DNA of 45,904 bases from contig JAAFIY010000017.1 of assembly GCA_013297985.1 (NCBI GenBank), positions 1 to 45,904 of the forward strand. Reading direction: 5' to 3'. Both the position numbers and the translations under genes were made by a program. The notes beneath the pieces were generated by a model. It was not told where the DNA came from and did no database searches. It saw nothing but the letters and a program-made list of their open reading frames with translations. This document shows positions 31,782 through 40,520 of this stretch, piece by piece; positions within the stretch are counted from its first letter, which is position 1; each line of letters begins with the position of its first letter. This DNA is from Comamonadaceae bacterium. GTDB taxonomy: Bacteria; Pseudomonadota; Gammaproteobacteria; Burkholderiales; Burkholderiaceae_C.

Positions 31782-33614
31782 ATGACTGCTGCCACTGCTC
31801 CGGCGCCCAGCGCCGCCACCCCGGGCCCCTTGCGCGGGCTGTTGCCCTTTTTGCGCCCCTATGCCTGGCAGCTGGTGCTGGCCACCACGTTTTTGCTGCT
31901 GGCGGCTGGAGCCACTTTGGCTTTCCCTCTGGCACTGCGTGAGCTGGTGGACGCGGGCATGGCCCTGCTCACCACGGCCACCCAAGACCCCGCCGCTCGT
32001 GCGGTGGCCAAGGGCGAACTACAGCGCACCTTTTTGCTGCTGTTTGGCGTGGCCTGTGCCCTGGGCGTGTTCGCAGCGGCCCGGTTTTATTGGGTGTCTT
32101 GGTTGGGCGAGCGCGTGACCGCCGACTTGCGCCAAGCGGTGTACGCCCATGTGCTGCGCCTGAGCCCGCAAACCTTTGAGACCACCCAGACGGGCGAAGT
32201 CTTGAGCCGTCTGACCACCGACACCACGCTGGTGCAAACCGTGGTGGGCAGCTCTTTCAGCATGGGGCTGCGCAACACCGTGATGGCACTGGGCGCACTG
32301 GCCGCGCTGCTGTGGACGCACCCTGAACTGGTGCTGCAAGTGGCCCTGGTGGTGGCGCTGGTGGTGTTGCCTGCGATGTGGTTTGGCCGCCGGGTGCGGC
32401 GCTTGTCGCGCGCCAGCCAAGACCGCGTGGCCGACAGCAGCGCCATTGCCGCCGAAGTGTTGGCCGCCGTGCCGGTGGTGCAGGCCTACACGGCCGAAGG
32501 CCGCGAAGCCCAGCGCTTTTCCACCAGCACCGAATCGGCCTTTGCCACCGCCGTGCGGCGCACCCGGGCGCGCTCGGCGCTGGTGGCCTTCATCATCATT
32601 GCCAATGCGGCGCTGCTCTTGTGGGGCCTGTACCAAGGCGCACTGGCGGTGGTGTACGGGCAAATGAGCGCGGGAGAGCTCAGCCAAGCGGTGGTTTACG
32701 TGATCATGTTAGCCAGCGCGGTGGCGGTGCTGGGCGAGGTGTACGGCGATGTGCTGCGCGCCGCAGGCGCCACTGAACGGTTAATGGAGTTGCTGCACAG
32801 CCAATCCGCCGTGTCTGATCCCCCTGCCCGAGCCGCATCTCTTGAAGCCAAACAGCCTGGTACGCCCGAAAAGAGAGCGGGAAGCGCTATCGAATGCATA
32901 GCAGTGACGTTTCATTACCCGTCGCGTCCCGACCGCGCCGCGCTGGCTGACTTGAACCTGCAGGTGCAGCCCGGCCAAACGGTGGCCTTGGTGGGCGCCA
33001 GCGGCGCGGGCAAAAGCACGGTGCTGCAACTGCTGCTGCGCTTTTATGACGTGCAAGCGGGCGAAGTCTGCATTGATGGCGTGGATGTGCGCCAAATGCC
33101 GCTGGCCCAGCTGCGCGATCGCATTGCCTTGGTGCCGCAAGAGCCCACCATCTTCAGCACCAGCGCGTTAGAGAACATCCGCTACGGCCGCCCAGACGCC
33201 ACCGACGCGCAGGTACACGCTGCCGCTAAAGCCGCCTATGCCGATGAATTCATTCGCGCCTTGCCGCAAGGCTATGACAGTTTTTTGGGCGAGCGCGGCG
33301 TGCGCTTGTCGGGCGGCCAGCGCCAGCGCTTGGCCATCGCGCGCGCCATGCTCAAAGACGCACCGCTGTTGCTGCTGGACGAAGCCACCAGCGCGTTGGA
33401 TGCACAAAGCGAACAAGTGGTGCAAGCCGCGCTGGCCAGCGCTATGAGCGGGCGCACCACGCTGGTCATTGCCCACCGCCTGGCCACGGTGCAACGGGCT
33501 GATCGCATCGTGGTGCTGGAGCAAGGCCGTGTCATTGAGCAAGGCACCCACGCGCAGTTGATGGCGCAAAGCGGCAGCTATGCACGGCTGGCGCAGTTGC
33601 AATTCATGCACTAG
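31782..33614 (+). CDS. ABC exporter, fused permease and ATPase (MsbA-like)
   Basis: Half-transporter of 610 residues: six membrane helices (residues about 15-320), then an ATPase domain with Walker A GASGAGKST (405-413), Q-loop, signature LSGGQRQ (509-515), Walker B LLLLDEATSALD (D533, E534) and the switch IAHRL. It acts as a homodimer exporting lipids, drugs or peptides; the substrate is not shown. I chose the ATG at 31782 because the upstream 19 codons do not look coding. Residues 354-374 in the linker between the domains are repeat-encoded (SLEAKQPGTPEKRAGSAIEC). A bulged hairpin at 31716-31736 lies in the spacer after the AttH-like gene. Confidence 0.92.
   Translation: MTAATAPAPSAATPGPLRGLLPFLRPYAWQLVLATTFLLLAAGATLAFPLALRELVDAGMALLTTATQDPAARAVAKGELQRTFLLLFGVACALGVFAAARFYWVSWLGERVTADLRQAVYAHVLRLSPQTFETTQTGEVLSRLTTDTTLVQTVVGSSFSMGLRNTVMALGALAALLWTHPELVLQVALVVALVVLPAMWFGRRVRRLSRASQDRVADSSAIAAEVLAAVPVVQAYTAEGREAQRFSTSTESAFATAVRRTRARSALVAFIIIANAALLLWGLYQGALAVVYGQMSAGELSQAVVYVIMLASAVAVLGEVYGDVLRAAGATERLMELLHSQSAVSDPPARAASLEAKQPGTPEKRAGSAIECIAVTFHYPSRPDRAALADLNLQVQPGQTVALVGASGAGKSTVLQLLLRFYDVQAGEVCIDGVDVRQMPLAQLRDRIALVPQEPTIFSTSALENIRYGRPDATDAQVHAAAKAAYADEFIRALPQGYDSFLGERGVRLSGGQRQRLAIARAMLKDAPLLLLDEATSALDAQSEQVVQAALASAMSGRTTLVIAHRLATVQRADRIVVLEQGRVIEQGTHAQLMAQSGSYARLAQLQFMH
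32841..32902 (-). repeat. GCTA-N9-TAGC family repeat inside the ABC exporter gene
   Basis: Stem GCTATCGAATGCATAGC at 32886-32902 with the tail on its left; on the minus strand the tail has CGGGCG, AGGCTGTTTGGCTTCAAG, matching the far end of the 5906-5968 copy. Read in frame as GCT ATC GAA TGC ATA GC. The tail is diverged in the middle. Confidence 0.75.
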
Positions 33615-33623
33615 GAGAACCTC

Positions 33624-34526
33624 GTGCCCACGCCGCCCAGCACCGAACTAAGCAGCGAACTGCCCTTTGCGGCTGCCGGTGGCAGCAAACCACTGCCCGT
33701 GCTAGCGCATGCCCGCATTGAAGCCACCAGCAAAACCTACGGCTGGGACGGCATCTATGTGGAGGTGGGTGAAAACCACGGCTGGGCGGTGCGCGACCTG
33801 GTGCCAGTGGGCCACTACATCGCGCTCAACCGCCTGCCTACACCCTTTGAATTTGACGCGCTGCAAGGCGGCCAATGGGTGCGCCAAACTATGGCGCCGG
33901 GCAGCCTGTGGATTCAGCCTGCGGGCCAGGCCTTCAGCTTTGAAGTCACCGGCCACGCGCGGTGGTGCGGGGCCATCGTGCAGCCAGCCAAGCTCAAAGC
34001 GCTGCTGGGCACCGACTCTGCGGTGGAGCCCGTGATTGGTTTGTGGGACGACACCTTGAGCCCCGCCATGATGGCGCTATGCGCCGAAGTGCTGCGCGGC
34101 GGATCGTCGGGCCGCCGCTTTGCCGACGGCATGCTCACGGTGATCGGCACCCAGTTGCTGCGCCTGTTCGGCGAAGCCAACAGCGCGCCCAAAGGTGGCA
34201 TCACCGGGCGCCAACGCCGCATCGTCACCGACCATGTGGACGCGCATTTGGTCGACCCGATCTCGGTGGCGGACCTGGCGCGTTTGGTGGGTTTGAGCGA
34301 AGCGCACTTTGCCCGCGCCTTCAAGCAAACCCTGGGCATGGCGCCACACCGCTTTGTGATGGAGCGCAGGCTAGAGCGCGGTCGGCGCATGCTGGCCGAC
34401 ACAGAAGACTCCATTGCCCACATCGCCAGCGCCTGCGGTTTTGCCGACCAAGCGCACTTTGCGCGGGCGTTTTCGCAAACCTTTGGGCTGTCGCCGTCGG
34501 CCCTGCGCAAATCGTTTGGGGCCTGA
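33624..34526 (+). CDS. AraC family transcriptional regulator
   Basis: Regulator of 300 residues. The N-terminal half is a cupin-like sensor domain without a family I can name (GWDGIYVEVGENHGWAVRDLVPVGHYIAL). The C-terminal part has two helix-turn-helix motifs: ISVADLARLVGLSEAHFARAFKQTLGMAPHRFV and SIAHIASACGFADQAHFARAFSQTFGLSPSALR. The start is GTG at 33624 with an AGGAG nine bases upstream. It lies ahead of the alpha/beta hydrolase gene on the same strand, with a 187-bp spacer in which the regulator could bind, so it probably controls that gene. Confidence 0.92.
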   Translation: MPTPPSTELSSELPFAAAGGSKPLPVLAHARIEATSKTYGWDGIYVEVGENHGWAVRDLVPVGHYIALNRLPTPFEFDALQGGQWVRQTMAPGSLWIQPAGQAFSFEVTGHARWCGAIVQPAKLKALLGTDSAVEPVIGLWDDTLSPAMMALCAEVLRGGSSGRRFADGMLTVIGTQLLRLFGEANSAPKGGITGRQRRIVTDHVDAHLVDPISVADLARLVGLSEAHFARAFKQTLGMAPHRFVMERRLERGRRMLADTEDSIAHIASACGFADQAHFARAFSQTFGLSPSALRKSFGA

Positions 34527-34713
34527 GCGCACGCCACCCACACACCGCTTGCAGCGGCGCGCAAGCAGCAGCAGAAACAGACAAACGCGCGGGCTTCAAG
34601 CAAGCCTGCACAGGGCTGGATTCGAACAATGCACCCCATCGACAGCAGCGCCCAAGCGCCACGCTGAAGACGGTTTCCACAAGTGCATCGCATCCAACCC
34701 TCAGGAGTTCATC

Positions 34714-35805
34714 ATGACCCGCGTATCCAATCTGTTTGCCCCCTCTGCCGCCGCTGCCGCCGTGCTGGCTGCCACCTTGTTCACTTCGACCGCGCAGGCG
34801 GCGGAGTTTCGGGTGGAATCGGTGCGGTTTACCTCAGGGGGCCAGACCCTCAAAGGTCATCTATACATCCCGGCCGGCGTAGACCGCAAGCGCCCAGGCA
34901 ACGCGGCGGTGGTCACCGGCGCGTGGATGACGGTGAAAGAACAAATGCCCGCCCGCTATGCGCAAGAACTGGCGCAGCGCGGCATCGTGGCCTTGGCCTT
35001 TGATTTCCGCGGCTGGGGCGAATCGGCTGGCCAGCCCCGCGCCATGGAAGACCCCAAAACCAAGACTGAAGACATTCGCGCTGCCGTGGCTTTTTTGGCC
35101 ACCCGCAGCGAGGTAAATGCGCAAGCCATCTCTGGCCTGGGCCTATGCGCCAGTGCCGCCTACATGGCCCAAGCGGCCACCACCACACCTGCGCTGCGCT
35201 CCGTGGCTTTGGTGGCGCCCTGGCTGCATGACCGCGCCATCGTTAACGCGGTGTATGGCGGCGAAGCGGCGGTGCAGAACCTGATCAACACGGGCCGCTC
35301 AGCGGCGGCCACCTACGCCAGCACCGGCAAGGCCACCTTGGTGCCTGCGGCCAGCACCACCGACAAGCGTGCGGTGATGTTCAATGTGCCCTATTACACC
35401 GAAGCCCATCGCGGCTTGATTCCGCTTTGGGACAACCAGTTCAATGTGGCGTCATGGGAGGGCTGGCTGACGCTGGACGCCATGCCCACCGCGCCCAAGC
35501 TCAAGGCCCCGCTGCTGATGGTGCACAGCGAAGCAGCCGCCATTCCCCAAGGCGCACGGCAGTTCTATGCCGCTGTCACGGCACCCAAGCAGCAGTTGTG
35601 GCTCAACAACGTCAGCCAGTTTGATTTTTATGACCAAGCGTCGGCAGTCACCCGCGCCGCTGATGCGGTGGCCCAGCACTTTCGCACTGGCGCACCTGGT
35701 GCACAGAGCTCGGCCTTGAGCCCAGTCACCCCCACGGCGGGCGCGTCTGTGCCCACCAGCACGGTGAGCCCCGCTGTCAACCTGACGGCGATCGCCGCAC
35801 GCTAA
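34714..35805 (+). CDS. Secreted alpha/beta hydrolase with cysteine in the nucleophile position
   Basis: Protein of 363 residues. The signal peptide runs MTRVSNLFAPSAAAAAVLAA to TAQA, cleaved near residue 29. The mature part is an alpha/beta hydrolase of the dienelactone-hydrolase/YcjY type: the oxyanion strand VVTGAWMTVKEQ, LAFDFRGWGES, and a nucleophile elbow GLCAS with Cys145 where Ser is usual. Dienelactone hydrolases likewise use Cys. The Asp and His of the triad are probably near LLMVHSEAAAI (Asp replaced by Glu or Ser) and NVSQFDFYD, where the expected His is not obvious, so activity needs caution. The C-terminus is a Ser/Thr/Pro-rich tail. I chose the ATG at 34714 because of its signal peptide and the AGGAG at 34702. 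Confidence 0.85.
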   Translation: MTRVSNLFAPSAAAAAVLAATLFTSTAQAAEFRVESVRFTSGGQTLKGHLYIPAGVDRKRPGNAAVVTGAWMTVKEQMPARYAQELAQRGIVALAFDFRGWGESAGQPRAMEDPKTKTEDIRAAVAFLATRSEVNAQAISGLGLCASAAYMAQAATTTPALRSVALVAPWLHDRAIVNAVYGGEAAVQNLINTGRSAAATYASTGKATLVPAASTTDKRAVMFNVPYYTEAHRGLIPLWDNQFNVASWEGWLTLDAMPTAPKLKAPLLMVHSEAAAIPQGARQFYAAVTAPKQQLWLNNVSQFDFYDQASAVTRAADAVAQHFRTGAPGAQSSALSPVTPTAGASVPTSTVSPAVNLTAIAAR

Positions 35806-35878
35806 GGGCCCTCACCGTACCTGTCCAATTTGCCCTGGCCGTTGGTGACGACGGCTTGGGGCCCAGGAGCCATCCACC

Positions 35879-36439
35879 ATGTCTAACACCCTGTTTACCC
35901 ATGCGGCGCTGCTGTTTGGCAGCACCGCCAGCGCCCAGACCGCACCACCGATTGCACCCACCGGCGAAGCCGAAGCGGCCCGGGTGATCAGCCTGGTGTC
36001 ATCCATCCCGCTGGCTGTGGATTTAGCCCACGATGCCCTGGCGGCCAACGCTTTTGCGCCCAGGGTGTTGGTGGATTACACCAGCCTGTGGGGCGGCACG
36101 CCGCACACTCTGACGCCTGCACAACTGCTACAAGCCTGGCGCCGCTTCGCGTTGGGCTTTGATGCCACTTGGCATGAGCTGTCGGACGTACAAGCCCGAG
36201 TCCACGGCCCCAACGCCCACGCCACCGCGCGGGTCGACAGCCGCCATTGGTTGGGCGCCGCGGTCTGGCGACCCATTGGCCGCTGCGAATGGGCGCTGGA
36301 AAAGCGTGCTGGACGCTGGAAAGTCACTTGCATGACCTTCAAGCTGACGCAAGAAATCGGCGACCGCGGCTTGGCCAAGAACGCCCTTGAGCGCGGGCAA
36401 CGCTTGGCCCTGGCGCACGAGGATTTGCAGATCGTTTGA
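35879..36439 (+). CDS. SnoaL/NTF2-like family protein, possibly exported
   Basis: Protein of 186 residues. The middle and end have the cone-fold pattern of NTF2/SnoaL-like proteins: LVDYTSLWGGTPHTLTPAQLLQAWRRFALGFDATWHELSD, then ATARVDSRHW and a final strand pair WALEKRAGRWKVTCMTFKL. The N-terminus (LFTHAALLFGSTASAQTAPP) looks like a weak or degenerate signal peptide without a basic start. GGAG lies about eight bases before the ATG at 35879. It follows the alpha/beta hydrolase by 73 bp and may share its regulation. Function unknown. Confidence 0.75.
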   Translation: MSNTLFTHAALLFGSTASAQTAPPIAPTGEAEAARVISLVSSIPLAVDLAHDALAANAFAPRVLVDYTSLWGGTPHTLTPAQLLQAWRRFALGFDATWHELSDVQARVHGPNAHATARVDSRHWLGAAVWRPIGRCEWALEKRAGRWKVTCMTFKLTQEIGDRGLAKNALERGQRLALAHEDLQIV

Positions 36440-36446
36440 GGGCGGG

Positions 36447-36932
36447 CTAGTGCACTGGCCCTTTGAGCGCGGCGGGGATCGGCAGCGACATCACCGGCAC
36501 GCCTTCTTCGGCCAAGGCGGCCGCTTCTTCGCGGGTGGCCTGGCCCCGAATGGCGCGTTCGTCCAACTCGCCGTGGTGCATGCGGCGGGCTTGGTCGGCG
36601 AACTGGTCGCCCACGTCTTCGGTGTTGGCCATGACGTGGCGCACCGCTTTCAAATACGCCGCGTGCATCTCGCGGCGGCGCTGGCGAGCCTCAGGCGGAT
36701 CAGCGTCTAGCACCTCGGTGGAGTTGGCGGCAGCGCCTTCAGGCGCGGGCAGCCGGGGAGCAGCTGCACCCAAATTGAGACGCGGCGCGCTGGGTAATTT
36801 GGTGATTTGGTCACTGCCGCAGCTGGGGCACTGCACCAAAGCGCGGCTGAGCTGTGATTGGAAATCGTCCTCTGACGCAAACCAGCCTTCAAAGTCGTGC
36901 TGCAAGGCGCAGCGCAGGTTGAGCACTTTCAC
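36447..36932 (-). CDS. DUF1178 family protein
   Basis: Protein of 161 residues with the DUF1178 pattern: MKVLNLRCALQHDFEGWFASEDDFQSQ, then QCPSCGSDQITKLPSAP (a CxxC zinc-type pair; a third Cys is at residue 8), and a helical C-terminal half EDVGDQFADQARRMHHGE. Function unknown. Its start overlaps the stop of the DUF2818 gene by four bases, so it is the last gene of the long Complex I transcription unit. Confidence 0.9.
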   Translation of the reverse strand: MKVLNLRCALQHDFEGWFASEDDFQSQLSRALVQCPSCGSDQITKLPSAPRLNLGAAAPRLPAPEGAAANSTEVLDADPPEARQRRREMHAAYLKAVRHVMANTEDVGDQFADQARRMHHGELDERAIRGQATREEAAALAEEGVPVMSLPIPAALKGPVH

Positions 36933-37249
36933 GACTGCGTGCCGCCCATTTGATTGGCGCGGCGCAAATGACGCCAGACAAATCCCGGAAACGCAAACGT
37001 CAAAAACAGCGTGAGGGTAACGACATAGAACTCCCAGGTCTGCGGCGCGATTTGGCCCAGGCGCTGCTCAATGGCCAGCGCAAAGCCACCCACCAAGAAA
37101 TACAGCACCAAAAGCTCTAATGCGCGCCAGGCCAATGACTTGGGCGCGCGGTTCGGCCCGAGCAGCATGACGCGCTCTGAAAAGAAAGGGGCGTTGGCGG
37201 CCACAAAGGCCACCAGCAAGACGATCCACACGGCGGCGGCTTGAGACAT
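36929..37249 (-). CDS. DUF2818 family membrane protein
   Basis: Small membrane protein of 106 residues with three helices: AVWIVLLVAFVAANAPFF, LELLVLYFLVGGFALAIEQ and FYVVTLTLFLTFAFPGFVW. The family occurs directly downstream of nuoN in Betaproteobacteria, as here, so it may help Complex I assembly, though this is unproven. It is 183 bp from nuoN, a longer gap than others in the operon. Confidence 0.9.
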   Translation of the reverse strand: MSQAAAVWIVLLVAFVAANAPFFSERVMLLGPNRAPKSLAWRALELLVLYFLVGGFALAIEQRLGQIAPQTWEFYVVTLTLFLTFAFPGFVWRHLRRANQMGGTQS

Positions 37250-37333
37250 GAACTGAATTGTCTATGGCTTGAGCGTTAAGCACCCAAAGGTGGGCGCTTT
37301 CAGGCGACTCACAAGGGGAATTGAGGCGCCAAG

Positions 37334-37372
37334 TACCGCTCCTTGCCGCTCGTTGCCGCTCCTTGCCGTACC
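37334..37372. repeat. Short tandem repeat between nuoN and the DUF2818 gene
   Basis: About three imperfect copies of a 10-11-base unit (CCGCTCCTTG, CCGCTCGTTG, CCGCTCCTTG) in the 183-bp spacer 37250-37432. Nothing else was recognised in this spacer. Confidence 0.6.
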
Positions 37373-37432
37373 GCCGCCCCTCTGGCGCTGGTAGGTCCAC
37401 GCCGGCCGGGGGTAGCTACCCACAACGGGCTA

Positions 37433-38923
37433 TCAGCCCGCCAACGTCAGCACAATGGCGTCGGCACAGGTTTTGAGAAGCGGGCCGGGCATCAGGCCCA
37501 GCAACAGCACCAGTGCGCCGTTGATCGACAAGACCACGCGCACATCCAAACCAGCCACCACCGTGGTGGCCGTCAGCGGCGAATCAAAGTACATCACCTT
37601 GACCACCCGCAGGTAGTAGAAGGCACCCACCAGGCTCATGAGCACGGCGTACACCGCCAGCACCACGCCCCACGTTTGGCCCACGTTGACCAAGGCCTGC
37701 AGCACGCCCAGCTTGGCATGAAAGCCCACCATAGGCGGAATGCCCGCCATGGAGAACAAGCACACCGCCATCACGCCCGCATAGAGCGGACTGCGCTGGT
37801 TGAGGCCTGCAAAGTCAGTGATTTCTTCGCTTTCAAAACCTTCACGCGCCAGCAGCATCACCACTCCGAAGGCCGCAATGGCGGTGAGCACATAGCTAAC
37901 GGCATAGAACATAGCCGAGCTGTAGGCATTGGCCGCATTGAGCTGCGAATTGCCGCCCACCACGCCCGACATCAAGCCCAAGAGCACAAAGCCCATTTGC
38001 GCGATGGTTGAAAAGGCCAGCATGCGCTTGATGTTGGTTTGCGCAATGGCTGCCAAGTTGCCCACCAGCAGCGAGCTCACCGCCAAGAGCGCCAGCATGG
38101 GCTGCCAGTCAATGGCCAAGGGCAAGAGCCCCTCGACCAACAAGCGCATGCAAATCGCAAAAGCGGCCAGCTTGGGCGCGCCACCGATCAGCGCGGTGAC
38201 GGCCGTGGGAGCCCCCTGGTACACGTCGGGCACCCACATATGAAAAGGCACGACGCCCAACTTAAACGCCAAGCCCGACACCACAAACACCACGCCAAAC
38301 ACCAGCACTTGGTGCTTGATCTGCCCGGTGTTCACCGCCTGCAGCACCGTGGCAATGTCCAGTGAGCCAGTGGCACCGTAAAGCATCGACAAGCCGTAGA
38401 GCAAAAAGCCACTGGCCAAGGCGCCTAGCACAAAGTACTTCATGGCCGCCTCGGTAGACGGCGCATGGTCACGCCGCAGGGCCACTAAGGCGTAGCTCGA
38501 CAAGGTAAGTAGCTCTAAGCCGAGATAGATCACCAAGAAGTTGGTGCCAGAAATCATCACGTAAATGCCCAGCAGCGCAAACAGGCTGAGGGTGAACAAC
38601 TCGCCACCATGCTTGAGCATTTGGCGATCCGCTGCATAGCCGCGGCCGTAGACCAAGGTGCCGATCATGGCCAGCGTGGCGAAGCACTTGAGCCAATTGC
38701 CCATGGGGTCACTGACGACCATCTTGTTGAAGCCGTACGCGGTCTGCCCCGTGCCCGCGTTCAGGCCAAACAGCAAGGCCAGCACCAACAGGGTGGCAAT
38801 CGTCAGGCCATAGGTGGCCGTGCGCTCGCGCGAGCGCACCATCAGGTCCACCAGCAAGATCACGCAGGCCATGACGAGCAGCACGATCTCTGGGTAGATG
38901 GCTGTCCAGCTCGTTGAATCCAT
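37433..38923 (-). CDS. nuoN: NADH-quinone oxidoreductase subunit N
   Basis: Antiporter-like proton-pumping subunit of Complex I, 496 residues, about 14 membrane helices. Marks: GLELLTLSSYALVALRRD with the channel Glu, GLAFKLGVVPFHMWVPDVYQGAP with the channel Lys, and STIAQMGFVLLGLMSG. The ATG at 38923 lies about 90 bases after the nuoM stop. The remote end of the spacer holds a diverged half stem similar to the repeat family (near 38975). Confidence 0.96.
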   Translation of the reverse strand: MDSTSWTAIYPEIVLLVMACVILLVDLMVRSRERTATYGLTIATLLVLALLFGLNAGTGQTAYGFNKMVVSDPMGNWLKCFATLAMIGTLVYGRGYAADRQMLKHGGELFTLSLFALLGIYVMISGTNFLVIYLGLELLTLSSYALVALRRDHAPSTEAAMKYFVLGALASGFLLYGLSMLYGATGSLDIATVLQAVNTGQIKHQVLVFGVVFVVSGLAFKLGVVPFHMWVPDVYQGAPTAVTALIGGAPKLAAFAICMRLLVEGLLPLAIDWQPMLALLAVSSLLVGNLAAIAQTNIKRMLAFSTIAQMGFVLLGLMSGVVGGNSQLNAANAYSSAMFYAVSYVLTAIAAFGVVMLLAREGFESEEITDFAGLNQRSPLYAGVMAVCLFSMAGIPPMVGFHAKLGVLQALVNVGQTWGVVLAVYAVLMSLVGAFYYLRVVKVMYFDSPLTATTVVAGLDVRVVLSINGALVLLLGLMPGPLLKTCADAIVLTLAG

Positions 38924-39012
38924 AAAGTGCTTTTTAGTCTTTTGAGTGTCTTGCGCCCACTAGACGCCAGACACTGCTACAAAAATGAGAGCGTTCGCCT
39001 GATTTGCCTGAT

Positions 39013-40485
39013 TTACAGCTTGGACACGGCCAGGTGCTGCAGCAGCTGCGCCACCGAAGGCCCCATGACATCGGTAATCGGTTTGGGGTACAGCCCCATC
39101 CACAACACCGCCACCGCCAGCGCCGACAACATGAAGAATTCGCGGGCGTTGATGTCTTCTAAGGTGCGCACATCGTCGTTGGCGACATCGCCGAGATACA
39201 CGCGCTTGAACATCCACAGGGTGTAGGCCGCACCAAAGATGAGTGCACTGGCCGCTGCGGCACCAATCCAGAAGTTGTAGCCCACGGCGCCCAAAATCAC
39301 CATCCATTCGCCCACAAAGCCCGCCGTGCCCGGCAGACCGCAGTTGGCCATTGCGAAAAGCAGCGCAAACGCGGTGAACTTGGGCATGGTGTTGACCACG
39401 CCACCATAGGCGGCAATGTCGCGCGAATGCACCCGGTCATACAACACGCCAATGCACAAGAACATGGCGCCCGACACAAAGCCGTGGGCAATCATTTGCA
39501 CCAAAGCGCCTTCGATGCCCAGGTGGTTGAAGATAAAGAAGCCCAGGGTGACAAAACCCATGTGCGCCACAGACGAGTAAGCCACCAACTTCTTCATGTC
39601 CTGCTGCACCATGGCCACCAAGCCCACATAGACCACTGCCACCAGCGACAAAAAGATCATGAAGCCCGCGTATTCGCGTGCCGCATCGGGCGCAATGGGC
39701 ATGGAAAAACGCAGAAAGCCGTAAGCGCCCAGCTTCAGCATGATGGCCGCCAAGATGGCCGAGCCGCCGGTGGGTGCCTCGACGTGCACATCAGGCAGCC
39801 AGGTGTGCACCGGCCACATCGGCACTTTGACCGCAAAGGCGGCAAAGAACGCGAAGAACAGCAAAGCCTGTGCAGTGGCGCCCAAAGGCAGTTGATGCCA
39901 CGCCAAGATGTCAAAGCTGCCGCCCGACTTGGTGTACAGATAAATCAGCGCCACCAGCATGAGCAGCGAGCCCAGCAGCGTGTACAAGAAAAACTTGAAC
40001 GCTGCGTATATTTTGTTGGGCCCGCCCCAGATGCCGATGATGAGATACATCGGGATCAAGGTGGCTTCAAAGAACACATAAAACAGCACCGCATCCAGCG
40101 CGCTGAACACACCAATCATCAGCCCCGACAGAATCAAAAACGCGGCCATGTACTGGTTGACGCGCTGGGTAATCACCTCCCAACCCGCAATGACCACGAT
40201 CATGGTCATGAAGGCGGTCAGCAGCACAAACCACAGCGAAATGCCGTCCAGCCCTAGGTGGTAGTGCACGTTAAAGCGCTCAATCCAGGGCAGCTTTTCC
40301 ACAAACTGCATCGCGGCAGATGAGGTGTCAAAACGGGTGTACAGCGGCAGCGTGACGACAAAGCTAGCCACCGAGCCGATCAAGGCCACCCAGCGCACCG
40401 CGCGCGCTTGATCGTCACGACCCAAAGCCAACAACACCACGCCGAAGGCAATCGGCAACCAAATGGCAAGACTGAGCAAACCCAT
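39013..40485 (-). CDS. nuoM: NADH-quinone oxidoreductase subunit M
   Basis: Second antiporter-like subunit of Complex I, 490 residues. EATLIPMYLIIGIWGG has the channel Glu, AVKVPMWPVHTWLPDVHVEAPTGGS the channel Lys, and YSSVAHMGFVTLGFFIFNHLG is typical of NuoM. I start it at the ATG at 40485 (MGLLSLAIWLP), because Complex I subunit M begins this way and the upstream codons overlap the end of nuoL. The 35-bp spacer to nuoL fits an operon. Confidence 0.96.
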   Translation of the reverse strand: MGLLSLAIWLPIAFGVVLLALGRDDQARAVRWVALIGSVASFVVTLPLYTRFDTSSAAMQFVEKLPWIERFNVHYHLGLDGISLWFVLLTAFMTMIVVIAGWEVITQRVNQYMAAFLILSGLMIGVFSALDAVLFYVFFEATLIPMYLIIGIWGGPNKIYAAFKFFLYTLLGSLLMLVALIYLYTKSGGSFDILAWHQLPLGATAQALLFFAFFAAFAVKVPMWPVHTWLPDVHVEAPTGGSAILAAIMLKLGAYGFLRFSMPIAPDAAREYAGFMIFLSLVAVVYVGLVAMVQQDMKKLVAYSSVAHMGFVTLGFFIFNHLGIEGALVQMIAHGFVSGAMFLCIGVLYDRVHSRDIAAYGGVVNTMPKFTAFALLFAMANCGLPGTAGFVGEWMVILGAVGYNFWIGAAAASALIFGAAYTLWMFKRVYLGDVANDDVRTLEDINAREFFMLSALAVAVLWMGLYPKPITDVMGPSVAQLLQHLAVSKL

Positions 40486-40520
40486 GATGCGCTTTCGTTT
40501 TTCTTGTGTCTGCTTGGGGA

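Noticed and set aside
34615-34640. tRNA-like T-loop word (ATTCGAAC / GTTCGAAT) in the spacer before the alpha/beta hydrolase
   Set aside because: The bases flanking the loop do not pair into a 5-bp T-stem on either strand, and no acceptor, D or anticodon arms can be built around it.
39427-40257. 276-codon plus-strand open frame opposite nuoM
   Set aside because: Antisense shadow of nuoM with extreme His/Gln content and no recognisable motif.
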